From: Comamonas sp.
Lineage (GTDB): Bacteria > Pseudomonadota > Gammaproteobacteria > Burkholderiales > Burkholderiaceae_C
DNA length: 64,000 bases
Direction of reading: 5' to 3'
Assembly: GCF_009360615.1 (NCBI RefSeq)
Contig: NZ_SPEY01000020.1
Coordinates: forward strand, 248,001 to 312,000
Part shown: positions 52,933 through 62,140 of the stretch, in pieces
Layout of the letters: each line of letters starts with the position of its first letter
Position numbering within the stretch: the stretch's first letter is position 1
Program-made: the position numbers and the translations under genes
The notes under the pieces: generated by a model
What the model was told of the DNA's origin: nothing
The model's database searches: none
Seen by the model: the letters and a program-made list of their open reading frames with translations, nothing else

Positions 52933-54243
52933 TCAGGCCCTGCGCAGCGGGCTATGGGACTGCAGCTCTTGCACATACTGGGCCATGCCTTCACCTTCAC
53001 GTTGCAAAAAGCGCTCGATGGCATCGGCAAAAGCCGGGTGCGCCACCCAGTGGGCGCTGGGGGTCTCCACGGGCAGCAGCGCGCGGGCCATCTTGTGCTC
53101 TCCCTGGGCGCCGCCTTCGAAACGGTCAAAGCCGCTGGCGATGCACCATTCGATGGGCTGGTAGTAGCAAGCTTCGAAGTGCAGGCTGTCGACCCGCTCC
53201 AGAGCGCCCCAGTAGCGGCCATAGGCGACCTTGTCATTGATAGCGGCTTGCGCTTGCCTGTCGTCAAAAGATAATGGATCCGATGCTGAAATCGCTGACC
53301 GAAAAGCGGTAACAGCTATCAAACTTGAGGCGATTGGTTGCCCGTTGCGCTCGGCGATGAACATCACCCAGTTCTCCGGCATGGCCGCAGCCATGGCGGC
53401 AAAGAACTCCGGTGTCAGATAAGGCGGGTTGCCATGCTCCAGGTAGGTGCGCTCATAGCAGCGGTAGAAGAAAGACCAGTCCGGCGCACGGATGTCTCGG
53501 CCCTGCAGGGCTGTGAAGCGCACGCCGGCTTCGCGAACCTTGCGCCGCTCCTGGCGGATCTTCTTGCGCTTTTCCTGGTTCAGTGAGCCCAGAAAGTCGT
53601 CGAAGTCCTTCCAGCGGGACCGAGTCGCCGCAGCGTCATCGCACGTCTGCTCGCTTGTCGGTGCTTCTCCGGCGGGCGGGCAGGCTCCCGCAGCGGGGAG
53701 CGCGCGCGGAGTGTTCGTCCAGTGGAACTGCACCGTGCTGCGCCGCATCCAGCCGGCTGCGGCACAGGCGGCAAGATCGTCGGCGTCACCGAACAGCAGG
53801 TGCAGCGAAGAGAGCTGCTGTTCGGTGGCCCAGAGCTGCACGGCATGCACCAGCGCCTCGCGCAACGCCTGCGTGCGTGCCAGCAGGCGCGAGCCGGGGA
53901 CGGGCGTGAAGGGAACGGCCAGCAAGCCTTTGGGATAGTAAGGCAGGCCATGCTGTTGATAGGCCCTTGCCCAGGCCCAGTCAAACACATATTCCCCGTA
54001 AGAGTGGCTCTTCATGTAGAGGGGACAGGCGGCCAGCAGTTCCTCGCCGTCCCAGAGGGTGATGACCCGGGCGATCCAGCCGGTATCGGGCGCGGCGCTG
54101 CCGCTTTGCTCCATGGCTGCCAGGTACTCGTGGCGCATGAAGGGCGTGGGCGTGGATTGAGAGGCCAGCAGTGCATTCCAGGTTTGTGCGTCCAGCTGCT
54201 GCACGCTGGCAAGCACGCGAGTGATAATTGTGTTTTCGGCCAT
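52933..54243 (-). CDS. GNAT-like (peptidoglycan-biosynthesis-type, DUF482) protein
   Basis: This 436-residue protein is predicted from the ATG at 54243. It resembles DUF482/FemAB-type acyltransferases: RHEYLAAMEQSGSAAPDTGW, PLYMKSHSYGEYVFDWAWAR, LNQEKRKKIRQERRKV, WSFFYRCYERTYLEHGNPPY and FEACYYQPIEWCIASGFDRF. The substrate is unknown. Residues about 307-335 (VTAFRSAISASDPLSF and following) come from an 86-bp repeat element inserted in frame. The gene lies 49 bases from the divergent nadE gene. Confidence 0.85.
   Translation of the reverse strand: MAENTIITRVLASVQQLDAQTWNALLASQSTPTPFMRHEYLAAMEQSGSAAPDTGWIARVITLWDGEELLAACPLYMKSHSYGEYVFDWAWARAYQQHGLPYYPKGLLAVPFTPVPGSRLLARTQALREALVHAVQLWATEQQLSSLHLLFGDADDLAACAAAGWMRRSTVQFHWTNTPRALPAAGACPPAGEAPTSEQTCDDAAATRSRWKDFDDFLGSLNQEKRKKIRQERRKVREAGVRFTALQGRDIRAPDWSFFYRCYERTYLEHGNPPYLTPEFFAAMAAAMPENWVMFIAERNGQPIASSLIAVTAFRSAISASDPLSFDDRQAQAAINDKVAYGRYWGALERVDSLHFEACYYQPIEWCIASGFDRFEGGAQGEHKMARALLPVETPSAHWVAHPAFADAIERFLQREGEGMAQYVQELQSHSPLRRA
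53237..53322. repeat. Interspersed repeat, copy 3, inside the GNAT-like gene
   Basis: This 86-bp element has perfect eight-base inverted ends: TTGATAGC at 53237 and GCTATCAA at 53322. Its left part holds GGCTTGCGCTTG. It is read through in the gene without a stop. Confidence 0.7.
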
Positions 54244-54292
54244 GCCCTGATTGTCGCGGGCGCTGATGGCCTCACCGCCTAGCTTGCATTTC

Positions 54293-55939
54293 ATGACGCT
54301 TTCCATCTGCTGTGCCCAACGCAATTTTGTTGTGGGAGACCTCTCTGGCAATGTCCAGAAAATCATTGCCGCTGCCGAGCAAGCTTATGTCAACGGAGCC
54401 CGTCTGCTGCTCACGCCCGAACTGGCCCTGTGTGGCTATGCGGCCGAAGACCTTTATCTTCGTCCGGCTTTTCTGGATGCCTGCGACACGGCCTTGCAGC
54501 AACTGCAGCAGGCCTGCAGCCGATGGCCGGGGCTGGTCATGGTCATCGGTCACCCGCTGCGCGATGCGCCGGGCGGCAAATTGTTCAACGCCGCCAGCGT
54601 ATTGCGCGACGGCCAGCGGATTGCCTGTTACCGCAAGCAGTTGCTGCCCAACTTTGGCGTGTTTGACGAGCAGCGCTACTTTGCGGCCGGCGAGGAGAGC
54701 TGTGTCTTCGAGCTGGACGGCGTCCGTATCGGCCTGCTGATCTGCGAGGACGCGTGGCACGCCGGTCCGGCACGCGCCGCCGCGGCCGCAGGTGCCCAGT
54801 TGCTGGTTGTCATCAATGCCTCGCCATTCCATAGTGGCAAACCCCTGGAGCGCGAGGCGGTGATTGCGCAGCGCGCCGTGGAAACCGCGGTTCCTCTGGT
54901 CTATGCCCACCTGGTGGGTGGTCAGGATGAAGTGGTGTTCGACGGCTGCTCGTTCGCGGTGCAGGCTGACGGCCAGGTGGCGGCGCGTGCGGCGGCCTTC
55001 GAGGAAGATCTGCCCATGGTGGCTGTGCATCCGGGCAATGGCGGTGTGACGCTGATGGGCGAAGTCAGGCCCCTGCCGGACCGCCATCAGGCGCTCTGGT
55101 CTGCGCTGGTACTGTCGGTGCGCGACTATGTGGGCAAGAACCGCTTTCCCGGCGCGCTCATCGGTCTGTCGGGCGGCATGGACTCGGCCCTGGTGCTGGC
55201 CATTGCCGTGGATGCGCTGGGTCCGGACAAGGTGCGTACGGTCATGATGCCTTCGCCCTATACGGCCGATATCAGCTGGCTCGACGCGCGCGAGATGTCC
55301 GAACGTGTGGGGGTGCAGCACGAGGAGATCGATATCGCGCCGCAGTTCGAGGCCTTCAAGGCGGCGCTGGCAGCCACTTTTGCGGGGCGAGGCGAGGATA
55401 CGACCGAGGAGAATCTGCAAGCCCGCATTCGCGGAACCTTGCTCATGGCCATGAGCAACAAGTTCGGCTCCATCGTGCTGACCACGGGCAACAAGAGCGA
55501 GATGTCCACCGGCTACTGCACGCTGTACGGCGACATGGCTGGCGGCTTTGCCGTCATCAAGGACGTGTTCAAGACCGAGGTGTTTGCGCTGGCGCGCTGG
55601 CGCAATGCCAACGATCCCTTCGGTACGGGGCTCGATCCCATTCCCGAGCGCATCATCACGCGCCCGCCCAGCGCCGAGCTGCGTCCCGATCAGAAGGATC
55701 AGGACAGCCTGCCGGACTACGAGGTGCTCGATGCCATCGTGTCTCGCTACATGGAAAACAACGAGAGCATAAGCTCCATCGTCGCCGAGGGTTTTGCGCC
55801 GGCGGACGTGGAGCGGGTCACGCGTCTGATACAAATCAACGAGTACAAGCGCCGCCAGGCCCCGGTCGGTCCGCGCCTGACTGTGCGAAGCTTCGGCAAG
55901 GACTGGCGCTACCCGATCACCAACCAATTTCGCGCCTGA
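54293..55939 (+). CDS. nadE: NAD+ synthetase, glutamine-dependent
   Basis: This 548-residue protein has an N-terminal nitrilase-type glutamine amidase domain (about 1-255; the Glu in TPELALCGY, Lys in YRKQLLPNFGVFDE and Cys in LLICEDAW are the catalytic triad) and a C-terminal NAD synthetase domain (LIGLSGGMDSALVLAIAVDA, TTGNKSEMSTGYCTLYGDMA). It makes NAD+ from deamido-NAD, taking ammonia from glutamine. I chose the ATG at 54293, close to the conserved N-terminus. It is followed by glnB. Confidence 0.95.
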   Translation: MTLSICCAQRNFVVGDLSGNVQKIIAAAEQAYVNGARLLLTPELALCGYAAEDLYLRPAFLDACDTALQQLQQACSRWPGLVMVIGHPLRDAPGGKLFNAASVLRDGQRIACYRKQLLPNFGVFDEQRYFAAGEESCVFELDGVRIGLLICEDAWHAGPARAAAAAGAQLLVVINASPFHSGKPLEREAVIAQRAVETAVPLVYAHLVGGQDEVVFDGCSFAVQADGQVAARAAAFEEDLPMVAVHPGNGGVTLMGEVRPLPDRHQALWSALVLSVRDYVGKNRFPGALIGLSGGMDSALVLAIAVDALGPDKVRTVMMPSPYTADISWLDAREMSERVGVQHEEIDIAPQFEAFKAALAATFAGRGEDTTEENLQARIRGTLLMAMSNKFGSIVLTTGNKSEMSTGYCTLYGDMAGGFAVIKDVFKTEVFALARWRNANDPFGTGLDPIPERIITRPPSAELRPDQKDQDSLPDYEVLDAIVSRYMENNESISSIVAEGFAPADVERVTRLIQINEYKRRQAPVGPRLTVRSFGKDWRYPITNQFRA

Positions 55940-55978
55940 GACTTTGCCTCCGGTGTTTTGCCGATTTCAATCCATTGA

Positions 55979-56329
<351 letters not shown>

Positions 56330-56363
56330 GCGGGCATGCCGCGCGCCGGGCATGCGCCCAGTC

Positions 56364-56392
56364 AAAAAGCCAGACCTCGAGTCTGGCTTTTT
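56364..56392. terminator. Bidirectional terminator between glnB and the LOG gene
   Basis: A perfect twelve-base stem (AAAAAGCCAGAC/GTCTGGCTTTTT) around a five-base loop, with T runs on both strands, serves convergent genes. Confidence 0.93.
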
Positions 56393-56462
56393 GATGGAAA
56401 GGAGCCGCGTGTGCGTACGGCCGGCAGGTCGGCAGATGGCCCACTGAAGTGTTTTTCAGGGC

Positions 56463-57056
56463 TCAGATCACCGACCGCAGAGGCGGCGTATCCAGCTGGC
56501 TGCCGGCATTCTGGACGAGATTTTGCAGCAGGGAAGAGGTGTCGCTGCTGCTCTCGACCAGGCCCATCTGCCACTCGCCCATGAAGCCGTTGCCCACACA
56601 CGACTGAAGAAACTGCAGCATGGCGTCGTAATAGCCATCCACGTTGAGGATGCCGACAGGCTTGTCGTGGTAGCCCAGCTGGCGCCAGGTCCAGACTTCG
56701 AACAGCTCTTCAAACGTGCCGATGCCGCCGGGCAAGGCCACGAAGGCGTCGCTGCGCTCGGCCATCATGGCCTTGCGTTCGTGCATGTTCTTGACGATGT
56801 GCAGTTCGTCGCAGGCCTGGTTGGCCAGTTCCTTGTCGACCAGTGCCTGGGGGATGATGCCGACGACACGGCCGCCGGCTTCGCGCGTGGCCTCGGCCAC
56901 GACACCCATCAGGCCGCTGCGCCCGCCGCCATAGACCAGCTGGCCGCCGCGCGAGCCTATCCACTGGCCCACGGCCTTGGCGACTTCGGTGAATTGAGGG
57001 TTGGTTCCGGGGCGTGAGCCGCAGTACACGCAAATGGAAAAAGCGGGTTGAGTCAT
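56463..57056 (-). CDS. LOG family (TIGR00730-type) nucleotide 5'-monophosphate phosphoribohydrolase
   Basis: This 197-residue protein is predicted from the ATG at 57056. It has GGGRSGLMGVVAEATREAGG and the signature PGGIGTFEELFEVWTWRQLG with the catalytic arginine and glutamate region (MHERKAMM). LOG-type enzymes release the free base from nucleotides or cytokinin precursors. The cellular role in bacteria like this one is open. Its start overlaps the dgkA stop (ATGA), so the two are coupled. Confidence 0.92.
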   Translation of the reverse strand: MTQPAFSICVYCGSRPGTNPQFTEVAKAVGQWIGSRGGQLVYGGGRSGLMGVVAEATREAGGRVVGIIPQALVDKELANQACDELHIVKNMHERKAMMAERSDAFVALPGGIGTFEELFEVWTWRQLGYHDKPVGILNVDGYYDAMLQFLQSCVGNGFMGEWQMGLVESSSDTSSLLQNLVQNAGSQLDTPPLRSVI

Positions 57057-57451
57057 ACGATGAAACGGTGGTAGAGAGCAGCAGCCCACACGGCGCCGCA
57101 CAGGCACAGGGCCAGAAATACCGCGGCGCTGCCCATGTCCTTGGCTTTCTTGGACAGCGCATGCCATTCAGGGCTGATACGGTCGATGGCTGCTTCTATG
57201 CCGGTATTGAGCAGTTCCACAATGAGAACCAGGATGACGCTGCCGGCCAGCAGTGCTGTCTGTTCCCAGCTCCGGCCCAGCCAGAACGCCAGCGGGATCA
57301 TGACAAATGCGCAGACGGCTTCTTGCTGAAAGGCTTTTTCATGCCAGCCGGCCTTGAGGCCGGCCAGAGAATAGCCGCCGGCATGCAGCACACGGGACAG
57401 CCCGGTGCGGCTCTTTTGCGGGTTGACAGGGTCGGGGGATGAGTTGCTCAT
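57053..57451 (-). CDS. dgkA: Diacylglycerol kinase
   Basis: This 132-residue protein has three membrane segments and the family signature VELLNTGIEAAIDRISPEWH, followed by LSKKAKDMGSAAVFLAL. It phosphorylates diacylglycerol in the inner membrane, recycling lipid from oligosaccharide synthesis. The order RDD, dgkA, LOG runs on the same strand with short or no gaps. Confidence 0.95.
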   Translation of the reverse strand: MSNSSPDPVNPQKSRTGLSRVLHAGGYSLAGLKAGWHEKAFQQEAVCAFVMIPLAFWLGRSWEQTALLAGSVILVLIVELLNTGIEAAIDRISPEWHALSKKAKDMGSAAVFLALCLCGAVWAAALYHRFIV

Positions 57452-57463
57452 GGAGAAGTCAGG

Positions 57464-58012
57464 TCAGCGGATGCGTTTGGGTGCGGGGGGCTGGTGTACC
57501 AGCTGGGTGCCAGCCCAGGCGTCGTGCCAGAACTGCTTTCGCGGGTGAAAGCGGCTCAGCAGCGCCCAGATCAGTATCCAGCCCATGAGCAGTACCAGCA
57601 CCTCCAGCGGCGGCAGGCCCAACGGGTAGAGCAGGGCCAGCGGTGGCAGCCACCACATCCAGCTGGTCGCGTAGCGCAGCAGGGCGCGGGTCTGCGTCAA
57701 GGGGCGGCCCTGGCTGTCGACCACGCGGATATGCCAGGTCTTCATGGCCAGCGTCTGCCCCTTGCTCCAGAACCAGACAAAGTAAATTCCCAGCACCACC
57801 AGCATGAAGGCCTGCAGCAGATGGCGATTGTCGAGGGCGTTGCGCGTCTGCGACAGTGTGCCGAACAAATAGCCGGCGATGAACACCACGCCAAACAAAA
57901 GCATGCCTTCATAAAGCCAGCAAGCCATGCGGCGACGCAGGCTTGGGGCTATGAAATCAGGAGTCGATGAGGGTGCTGCACTGCCTTCGCGGATCGGGGT
58001 GTCTTGCTGCAT
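57464..58012 (-). CDS. RDD family membrane protein
   Basis: This 182-residue protein has three or four membrane segments. The RDD-type pattern is seen in APSLRRRMACWLYEGMLLFG, QTLAMKTWHIRVVDSQGRPL and QTRALLRYATSWMWWLPPLA, and it ends in RKQFWHDAWAGTQLVH. Function is unknown; some RDD proteins act in ion transport. It lies 59 bases after the DUF3106 gene and may be part of the sigma factor operon. Confidence 0.9.
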   Translation of the reverse strand: MQQDTPIREGSAAPSSTPDFIAPSLRRRMACWLYEGMLLFGVVFIAGYLFGTLSQTRNALDNRHLLQAFMLVVLGIYFVWFWSKGQTLAMKTWHIRVVDSQGRPLTQTRALLRYATSWMWWLPPLALLYPLGLPPLEVLVLLMGWILIWALLSRFHPRKQFWHDAWAGTQLVHQPPAPKRIR

Positions 58013-58071
58013 GCGGACATTGTAGGGCTCAGGTCAGCGGGCTTGGCTCTCGGTCTGCTGCTGCGACCCTG

Positions 58072-58887
58072 TCATGGGTGCGCGTCTTGAGCTGGGACAT
58101 CCAGCGGCGGCAGGGTGATGGGGGTGGCCCGTGGAATGTCCACGGGCGCGGTCTCGACAATTACCGACGGAGTGCGGACGGGGTGAGTCTCCACCATGGC
58201 CGGCGTGGAAGGCACGGGGGGCGGTGGGTGGTGAATGGTCGCGGGAGGAATCTTGGGCAGATTGGGCACCGTATTCGGAGAGGCCGTGGCAGCAGGAATG
58301 CGGGCGAGCTTCTTCGTGGGTACGGGCTTGATGGCGGGGGCGGCGGTCACCACCTTGGGCGTTGCGCGGGCTGCCAGCAAGCGCTTTTCCTCATCGCTCA
58401 AGGCCTGGTAGGCCTCCCATTGGGCCTGCTTGTCTGTCGCGAGCCGGTTGGTGATGGCGAAGTTCAGGCGGGCCTGGTTGCGCTGGGCGGCACTCAGGCC
58501 GGACCAGTCTTCCATGCGGTCATGGAGCTTTTGTTGCTCGCGCTCGCTCAGTTTGTCAAAACCATCCGCCAGGGCAATCCAGCGGCGCTTCTGCACCGAG
58601 CCTATCATCGCCCAGCGCTCCTCGAGCGGCTGCAGAACTTCGCGCTGGTGGTTGCTGAGCTCGCCCCAGCGGGGACCCGAAGCCTGGGCTGAGGCTCTCT
58701 GGCGCGTCGAGGGATCCGCGTGCATGGACCGGGAGGTTGCGACTGTGGCCGGGGGGACGGAGCTGGGGGCCAGTCTGACTTGCTGTACGACATTCCACCC
58801 CGTCCAGCCCAAGGTCACCAACAACAGCGCCGCCATGACGGCGGCGGTGTTGTCGGGTTTCAGGAGGGAGCGCTTCTCAGTGGGCAT
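58072..58887 (-). CDS. DUF3106 domain protein, membrane-anchored, periplasmic
   Basis: This 271-residue protein is predicted from the ATG at 58887. One N-terminal membrane segment (about 14-36; AAVMAALLLVTLGWTGWNVV) is followed by a helical DUF3106 domain with LTxxQ-like repeats (WGELSNHQREVLQPLEERWA, FDKLSEREQQKLHDRMEDWS, GLSAAQRNQARLNFAITNRL) and a proline/threonine-rich tail. This resembles periplasmic helical-hairpin sensors of the Spy/CpxP/CnrX type in layout. The gene follows DUF3619 and the sigma factor. Confidence 0.88.
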   Translation of the reverse strand: MPTEKRSLLKPDNTAAVMAALLLVTLGWTGWNVVQQVRLAPSSVPPATVATSRSMHADPSTRQRASAQASGPRWGELSNHQREVLQPLEERWAMIGSVQKRRWIALADGFDKLSEREQQKLHDRMEDWSGLSAAQRNQARLNFAITNRLATDKQAQWEAYQALSDEEKRLLAARATPKVVTAAPAIKPVPTKKLARIPAATASPNTVPNLPKIPPATIHHPPPPVPSTPAMVETHPVRTPSVIVETAPVDIPRATPITLPPLDVPAQDAHP

Positions 58888-58908
58888 CAATGCAGGGCGG
58901 CAGGCTGT

Positions 58909-59364
58909 TTAGTGTTCTGATGGGGTGGCTGCCGAGGTCTTGAGGTACTGGATGAAGCCAGGGTCAGCGTAGGCGGCAGGGGGCAGATCGTCGGTCAGCA
59001 AGGCGGTATCGACCTCGGCGACTTCGCTGAGCATACTTTGTTCGGTGTCGGAGTTGTAGATCACCAGGCCCGCAATGAGTGCAAAGACCGGAATGGCCGA
59101 GACCAGGGTGCGCCACCAGCCATTGCCCTCGTCGGGGCTGCCCAGTGTAAGGGTGCTGCCCTGGGCCGATGCAGAGGCACTGGTCTGGGCGTGCAGCACG
59201 GACACTTCGCGGCGGCGTATGGACACCGCCTGCTCGCGGGAGGCCCGCAGTCGTTCGGTGACTTCATAAGGGAGCAGGGCTTCTCCCTCACTCAGTCGGG
59301 CAGTGATTTGACGGGCGATTCGGTCGACGGCCTGTTCTTGCCGGAGGGTGGGCACGGATTTCAT
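58909..59364 (-). CDS. DUF3619 protein, single-pass, candidate anti-sigma factor
   Basis: This 151-residue protein is predicted from the ATG at 59364, which overlaps the sigma factor stop (ATGA). A cytoplasmic helical N-terminal part of about 80 residues (ARQITARLSEGEALLPYEVT, ERLRASREQAVSIRR) is followed by one membrane segment (about 84-104; WWRTLVSAIPVFALIAGLVI) and a short acidic periplasmic tail. This topology and coupling are those of small anti-sigma factors. The specific role has not been shown as far as I know. Confidence 0.88.
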   Translation of the reverse strand: MKSVPTLRQEQAVDRIARQITARLSEGEALLPYEVTERLRASREQAVSIRRREVSVLHAQTSASASAQGSTLTLGSPDEGNGWWRTLVSAIPVFALIAGLVIYNSDTEQSMLSEVAEVDTALLTDDLPPAAYADPGFIQYLKTSAATPSEH

Positions 59365-59930
59365 AACTCGATTCCTTTGGCCTTGAGTGCCTTGCTCAAT
59401 GTTTGGATGGCTCGGAAGCAATGGGTTTTGACGCTGCCTTCTGAGCAACCCATGGCAGCTGCGGTCTCCGCGACATCCATCTCTTCCCAGTAACGCATGA
59501 GAAAGGCCTCGCGTTGACGCGCCGGCAGCTCCTGTATCTCTATTTCTATGCTTTGCAAGGTCTGCTTGCGCTCGGTCAGGCTCTCGGCGTTGCCGGAGGC
59601 GGCTTCATCGCTGTGGGTGGCATAGGTTTCCAGCCAGTCGAAATCGCTGTCCGCGTCCACGGAGGACTCCAGGTCGCTGAAGTGCGTGAAGACGGCTTTC
59701 TGGGTCTTCTGGCGGCGAAACCAGTCCAGCGTGCTGTTCGACAGGATGCGCTGGAACAGCATGGGCAGCTCGTTGGCGGGCTTGTCCCCATAGTGCTGGG
59801 CCAGCTTGAGCATGCTGTCCTGCACGATATCCAGGGCGGCCTCCTCGTCACGGACGTGGAAAACGCTGCGTTTGAAGGCGCGCTTTTCAACGTCTTTGAG
59901 GAATGCAGACAGTTCTTGTTCTGTGGCCAA
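59361..59930 (-). CDS. ECF-type RNA polymerase sigma factor
   Basis: This 189-residue protein has region 2 (ALDIVQDSMLKLAQHYGDKP, LFQRILSNSTLDWFRRQK) and region 4 (IQELPARQREAFLMRYWEEM, DVAETAAAMGCSEGSVKTHC). An acidic linker of about 40 residues lies between. It heads the operon with DUF3619, DUF3106 and RDD genes. The following 260 bases up to ilvB, divergent, hold the promoters of both. Target promoters are unknown. Confidence 0.93.
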   Translation of the reverse strand: MATEQELSAFLKDVEKRAFKRSVFHVRDEEAALDIVQDSMLKLAQHYGDKPANELPMLFQRILSNSTLDWFRRQKTQKAVFTHFSDLESSVDADSDFDWLETYATHSDEAASGNAESLTERKQTLQSIEIEIQELPARQREAFLMRYWEEMDVAETAAAMGCSEGSVKTHCFRAIQTLSKALKAKGIEL

Positions 59931-60017
59931 GAGAGAATAACCCTGGAAAAGCGGGAGTCGGTTGGTGATGAAAGCCGCAGATTATCGCATTCGATGATGT
60001 TTTTTTGTGTACTGCAA

Positions 60018-60044
60018 TTGAAGGTCTTGTTGCAGTGCGATAAT
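60018..60044 (+). promoter_or_regulatory. Candidate ilvB promoter
   Basis: TTGAAG is followed after 15 bases by GATAAT. It would give a leader of about 145 bases before ilvB. I see no leader peptide rich in branched-chain residues. Confidence 0.4.
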
Positions 60045-60194
60045 GATCTTCAACTTAAAGAAGCAAACGGATCACGGTCCGGCGTACACACAAACGTCCA
60101 TGGCATGTGGTCTTAAGTCCTAAACCGGCCTCACAAGGGCTTCAGGCTAAGGGCACCGAAGGTTTTTCGTTAGAGAAATTCACAAAGGTTGATC

Positions 60195-61982
60195 ATGGAA
60201 ATCTCCAAAGCCGAGCTGGCCTCTGCAGCCGCCGCATCGTCCCCCAAGGGCGCCCAGGAACTGATGGGCTCCGAAATCCTCATCAAGTCGCTTCAGGCCG
60301 AAGGTGTCAAGCACCTGTGGGGTTATCCTGGCGGGGCCGTTCTCTATATTTACGACGCGCTCTACAAGCAAGACAGCATCCAGCACGTTCTGGTGCGCCA
60401 CGAACAGGCGGCCGTGCACGCTGCCGACGGTTTTGCGCGTGCCACCGGCGAGGTGGGCGTGGCGCTGGTGACATCCGGCCCCGGCCTGACCAATGCGGTG
60501 ACGGGCATTGCCACTGCCTACACCGACTCCATCCCCATGGTGGTGATTGCGGGTCAGACATCGACCAATTACATCGGCACCGATGCATTCCAGGAGTGCG
60601 ACACCGTGGGCATCACGCGTCCCATCGTCAAGCACAACTTCCTGGTCAAGGATGTGCGCGAGCTGGCCGAGACCATGAAAAAGGCTTTCCACATCGCCCG
60701 CACCGGTCGTCCCGGCCCTGTGGTGGTGGATATCCCCAAGGACGTGTCCTTCAAGAAGGCGCTGTACACGGGCTATCCCGAAAAGGTGGAAATGCGCTCG
60801 TACAACCCCGTCAAAAAGGGGCATGCGGGCCAGATTCGCAAGGCTTTGCAGCTGCTGCTGACGGCCAAGCGTCCCTATATCTACACGGGCGGTGGCGTGC
60901 TCCTGGGCAACGCCTGCAACGAGCTGCGTCAGCTGGTGGACATGCTGGGCTACCCGGTCACGAATACGCTGATGGGCCTGGGCGCCTATCCTGCCAGCGA
61001 CAAGAAGTTCCTGGGCATGCTGGGCATGCACGGCACCATCGAAGCCAACAATGCCATGCAGAACTGCGACGTGCTGCTGGCCGTGGGTGCTCGCTTCGAC
61101 GACCGCGTGATCGGCAATCCCAAGCATTTCATGTCGGTGGAGCGCAAGATCATCCATATCGACATCGATCCCTCCTCCATTTCCAAGCGCGTGAAGGTGG
61201 ACGTACCCATCGTGGGCGATGTCAAGGACGTGCTGAACGAGCTGATCGCCATGCTGCGGGAGTCGGCCCAGCGCCCTGACGAGGCGGCTGTGGCTCAATG
61301 GTGGACCACCATCGAGGGCTGGCGCAGCCGTGACTGCCTGAGCTATGACAAGTCCAATACCGAAGTCATCAAGCCCCAGTACGTGGTCGACACGCTGTGG
61401 AACATGACCAAGGATGCGGATGCCTACATCACCTCCGATGTGGGGCAGCACCAGATGTGGGCGGCGCAGTACTACCGCTTTGACGAACCCCGTCGCTGGA
61501 TCAACTCCGGTGGTCTGGGCACCATGGGTGTGGGCCTGCCCTACGCCATGGGCATCAAGCTGGCCAAGCCCGACTCCGAAGTCTTCTGCATCACGGGCGA
61601 AGGCTCGATCCAGATGAACATCCAGGAGCTGGCCACCTGCAGGCAGTACAACACCCCGGTGGTGATCTGCGCGCTGAACAACCGCTTCCTGGGCATGGTG
61701 CGTCAGTGGCAGGAAATTGAATACTCGGGTCGCTACTCAAGCAGCTATATGGATTCGCTGCCCGACTTCGTGAAGCTGGCCGAGGCCTTCGGCCACCGCG
61801 GCCTGCTGATCGAAAAGCCTGCCGATGTCGAGGCTGCGCTGCGCGAAGCGCGCCGTATCGTGCGCGAGGAAAGCAAGACCGTCTTCCTGGACTTCCGCAC
61901 CGATCCGACCGAGAACGTGTTCCCCATGGTGCAGGCCGGCCGTGGCATCACGGAAATGCTGCTGGGCGCTGACGACCTGTGA
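60195..61982 (+). CDS. ilvB: Acetolactate synthase large subunit
   Basis: This 595-residue protein is predicted from the ATG at 60195, preceded by AAAGG. Thiamine diphosphate enzymes show the catalytic Glu in VLVRHEQAAVHAADG and the cofactor motif GEGSIQMNIQELATCRQYNT, both present here. FAD-domain residues are also in place. It condenses pyruvate to acetolactate, or with 2-ketobutyrate, for valine, leucine and isoleucine. ilvN and ilvC follow on the same strand. Confidence 0.96.
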   Translation: MEISKAELASAAAASSPKGAQELMGSEILIKSLQAEGVKHLWGYPGGAVLYIYDALYKQDSIQHVLVRHEQAAVHAADGFARATGEVGVALVTSGPGLTNAVTGIATAYTDSIPMVVIAGQTSTNYIGTDAFQECDTVGITRPIVKHNFLVKDVRELAETMKKAFHIARTGRPGPVVVDIPKDVSFKKALYTGYPEKVEMRSYNPVKKGHAGQIRKALQLLLTAKRPYIYTGGGVLLGNACNELRQLVDMLGYPVTNTLMGLGAYPASDKKFLGMLGMHGTIEANNAMQNCDVLLAVGARFDDRVIGNPKHFMSVERKIIHIDIDPSSISKRVKVDVPIVGDVKDVLNELIAMLRESAQRPDEAAVAQWWTTIEGWRSRDCLSYDKSNTEVIKPQYVVDTLWNMTKDADAYITSDVGQHQMWAAQYYRFDEPRRWINSGGLGTMGVGLPYAMGIKLAKPDSEVFCITGEGSIQMNIQELATCRQYNTPVVICALNNRFLGMVRQWQEIEYSGRYSSSYMDSLPDFVKLAEAFGHRGLLIEKPADVEAALREARRIVREESKTVFLDFRTDPTENVFPMVQAGRGITEMLLGADDL

Positions 61983-62013
61983 TGCGTAGAACGCCGGTTT
62001 TCTAGTGAAATCG

Positions 62014-62069
62014 GCTCAAAGCACTTACATGTCAAGCGCAAGTAGCTATATTTTAAATAGCATTTTTTG
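62014..62069. repeat. Interspersed repeat, copy 4 (ilvB-ilvN gap)
   Basis: CAAGCGCAAGTAGCTATATTTTAAATAG follows the AGCTAT/ATAGC pattern of the other copies; only the AT-rich core is palindromic. No gene lies in the 158-base gap. Confidence 0.55.
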
Positions 62070-62140
62070 ACGAATCTATTGTCCGCCGAGCCTGGCACTT
62101 ACCGGTGTCAGGGGAGGGCGGCGAAAAGAGGAATCTCCCA

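Noticed and set aside
54272-55927. A 551-codon minus-strand frame opposite nadE
   Set aside because: It is antisense to a complete NAD synthetase and has the Arg/His/Gln-rich composition of shadow frames in GC-rich DNA.
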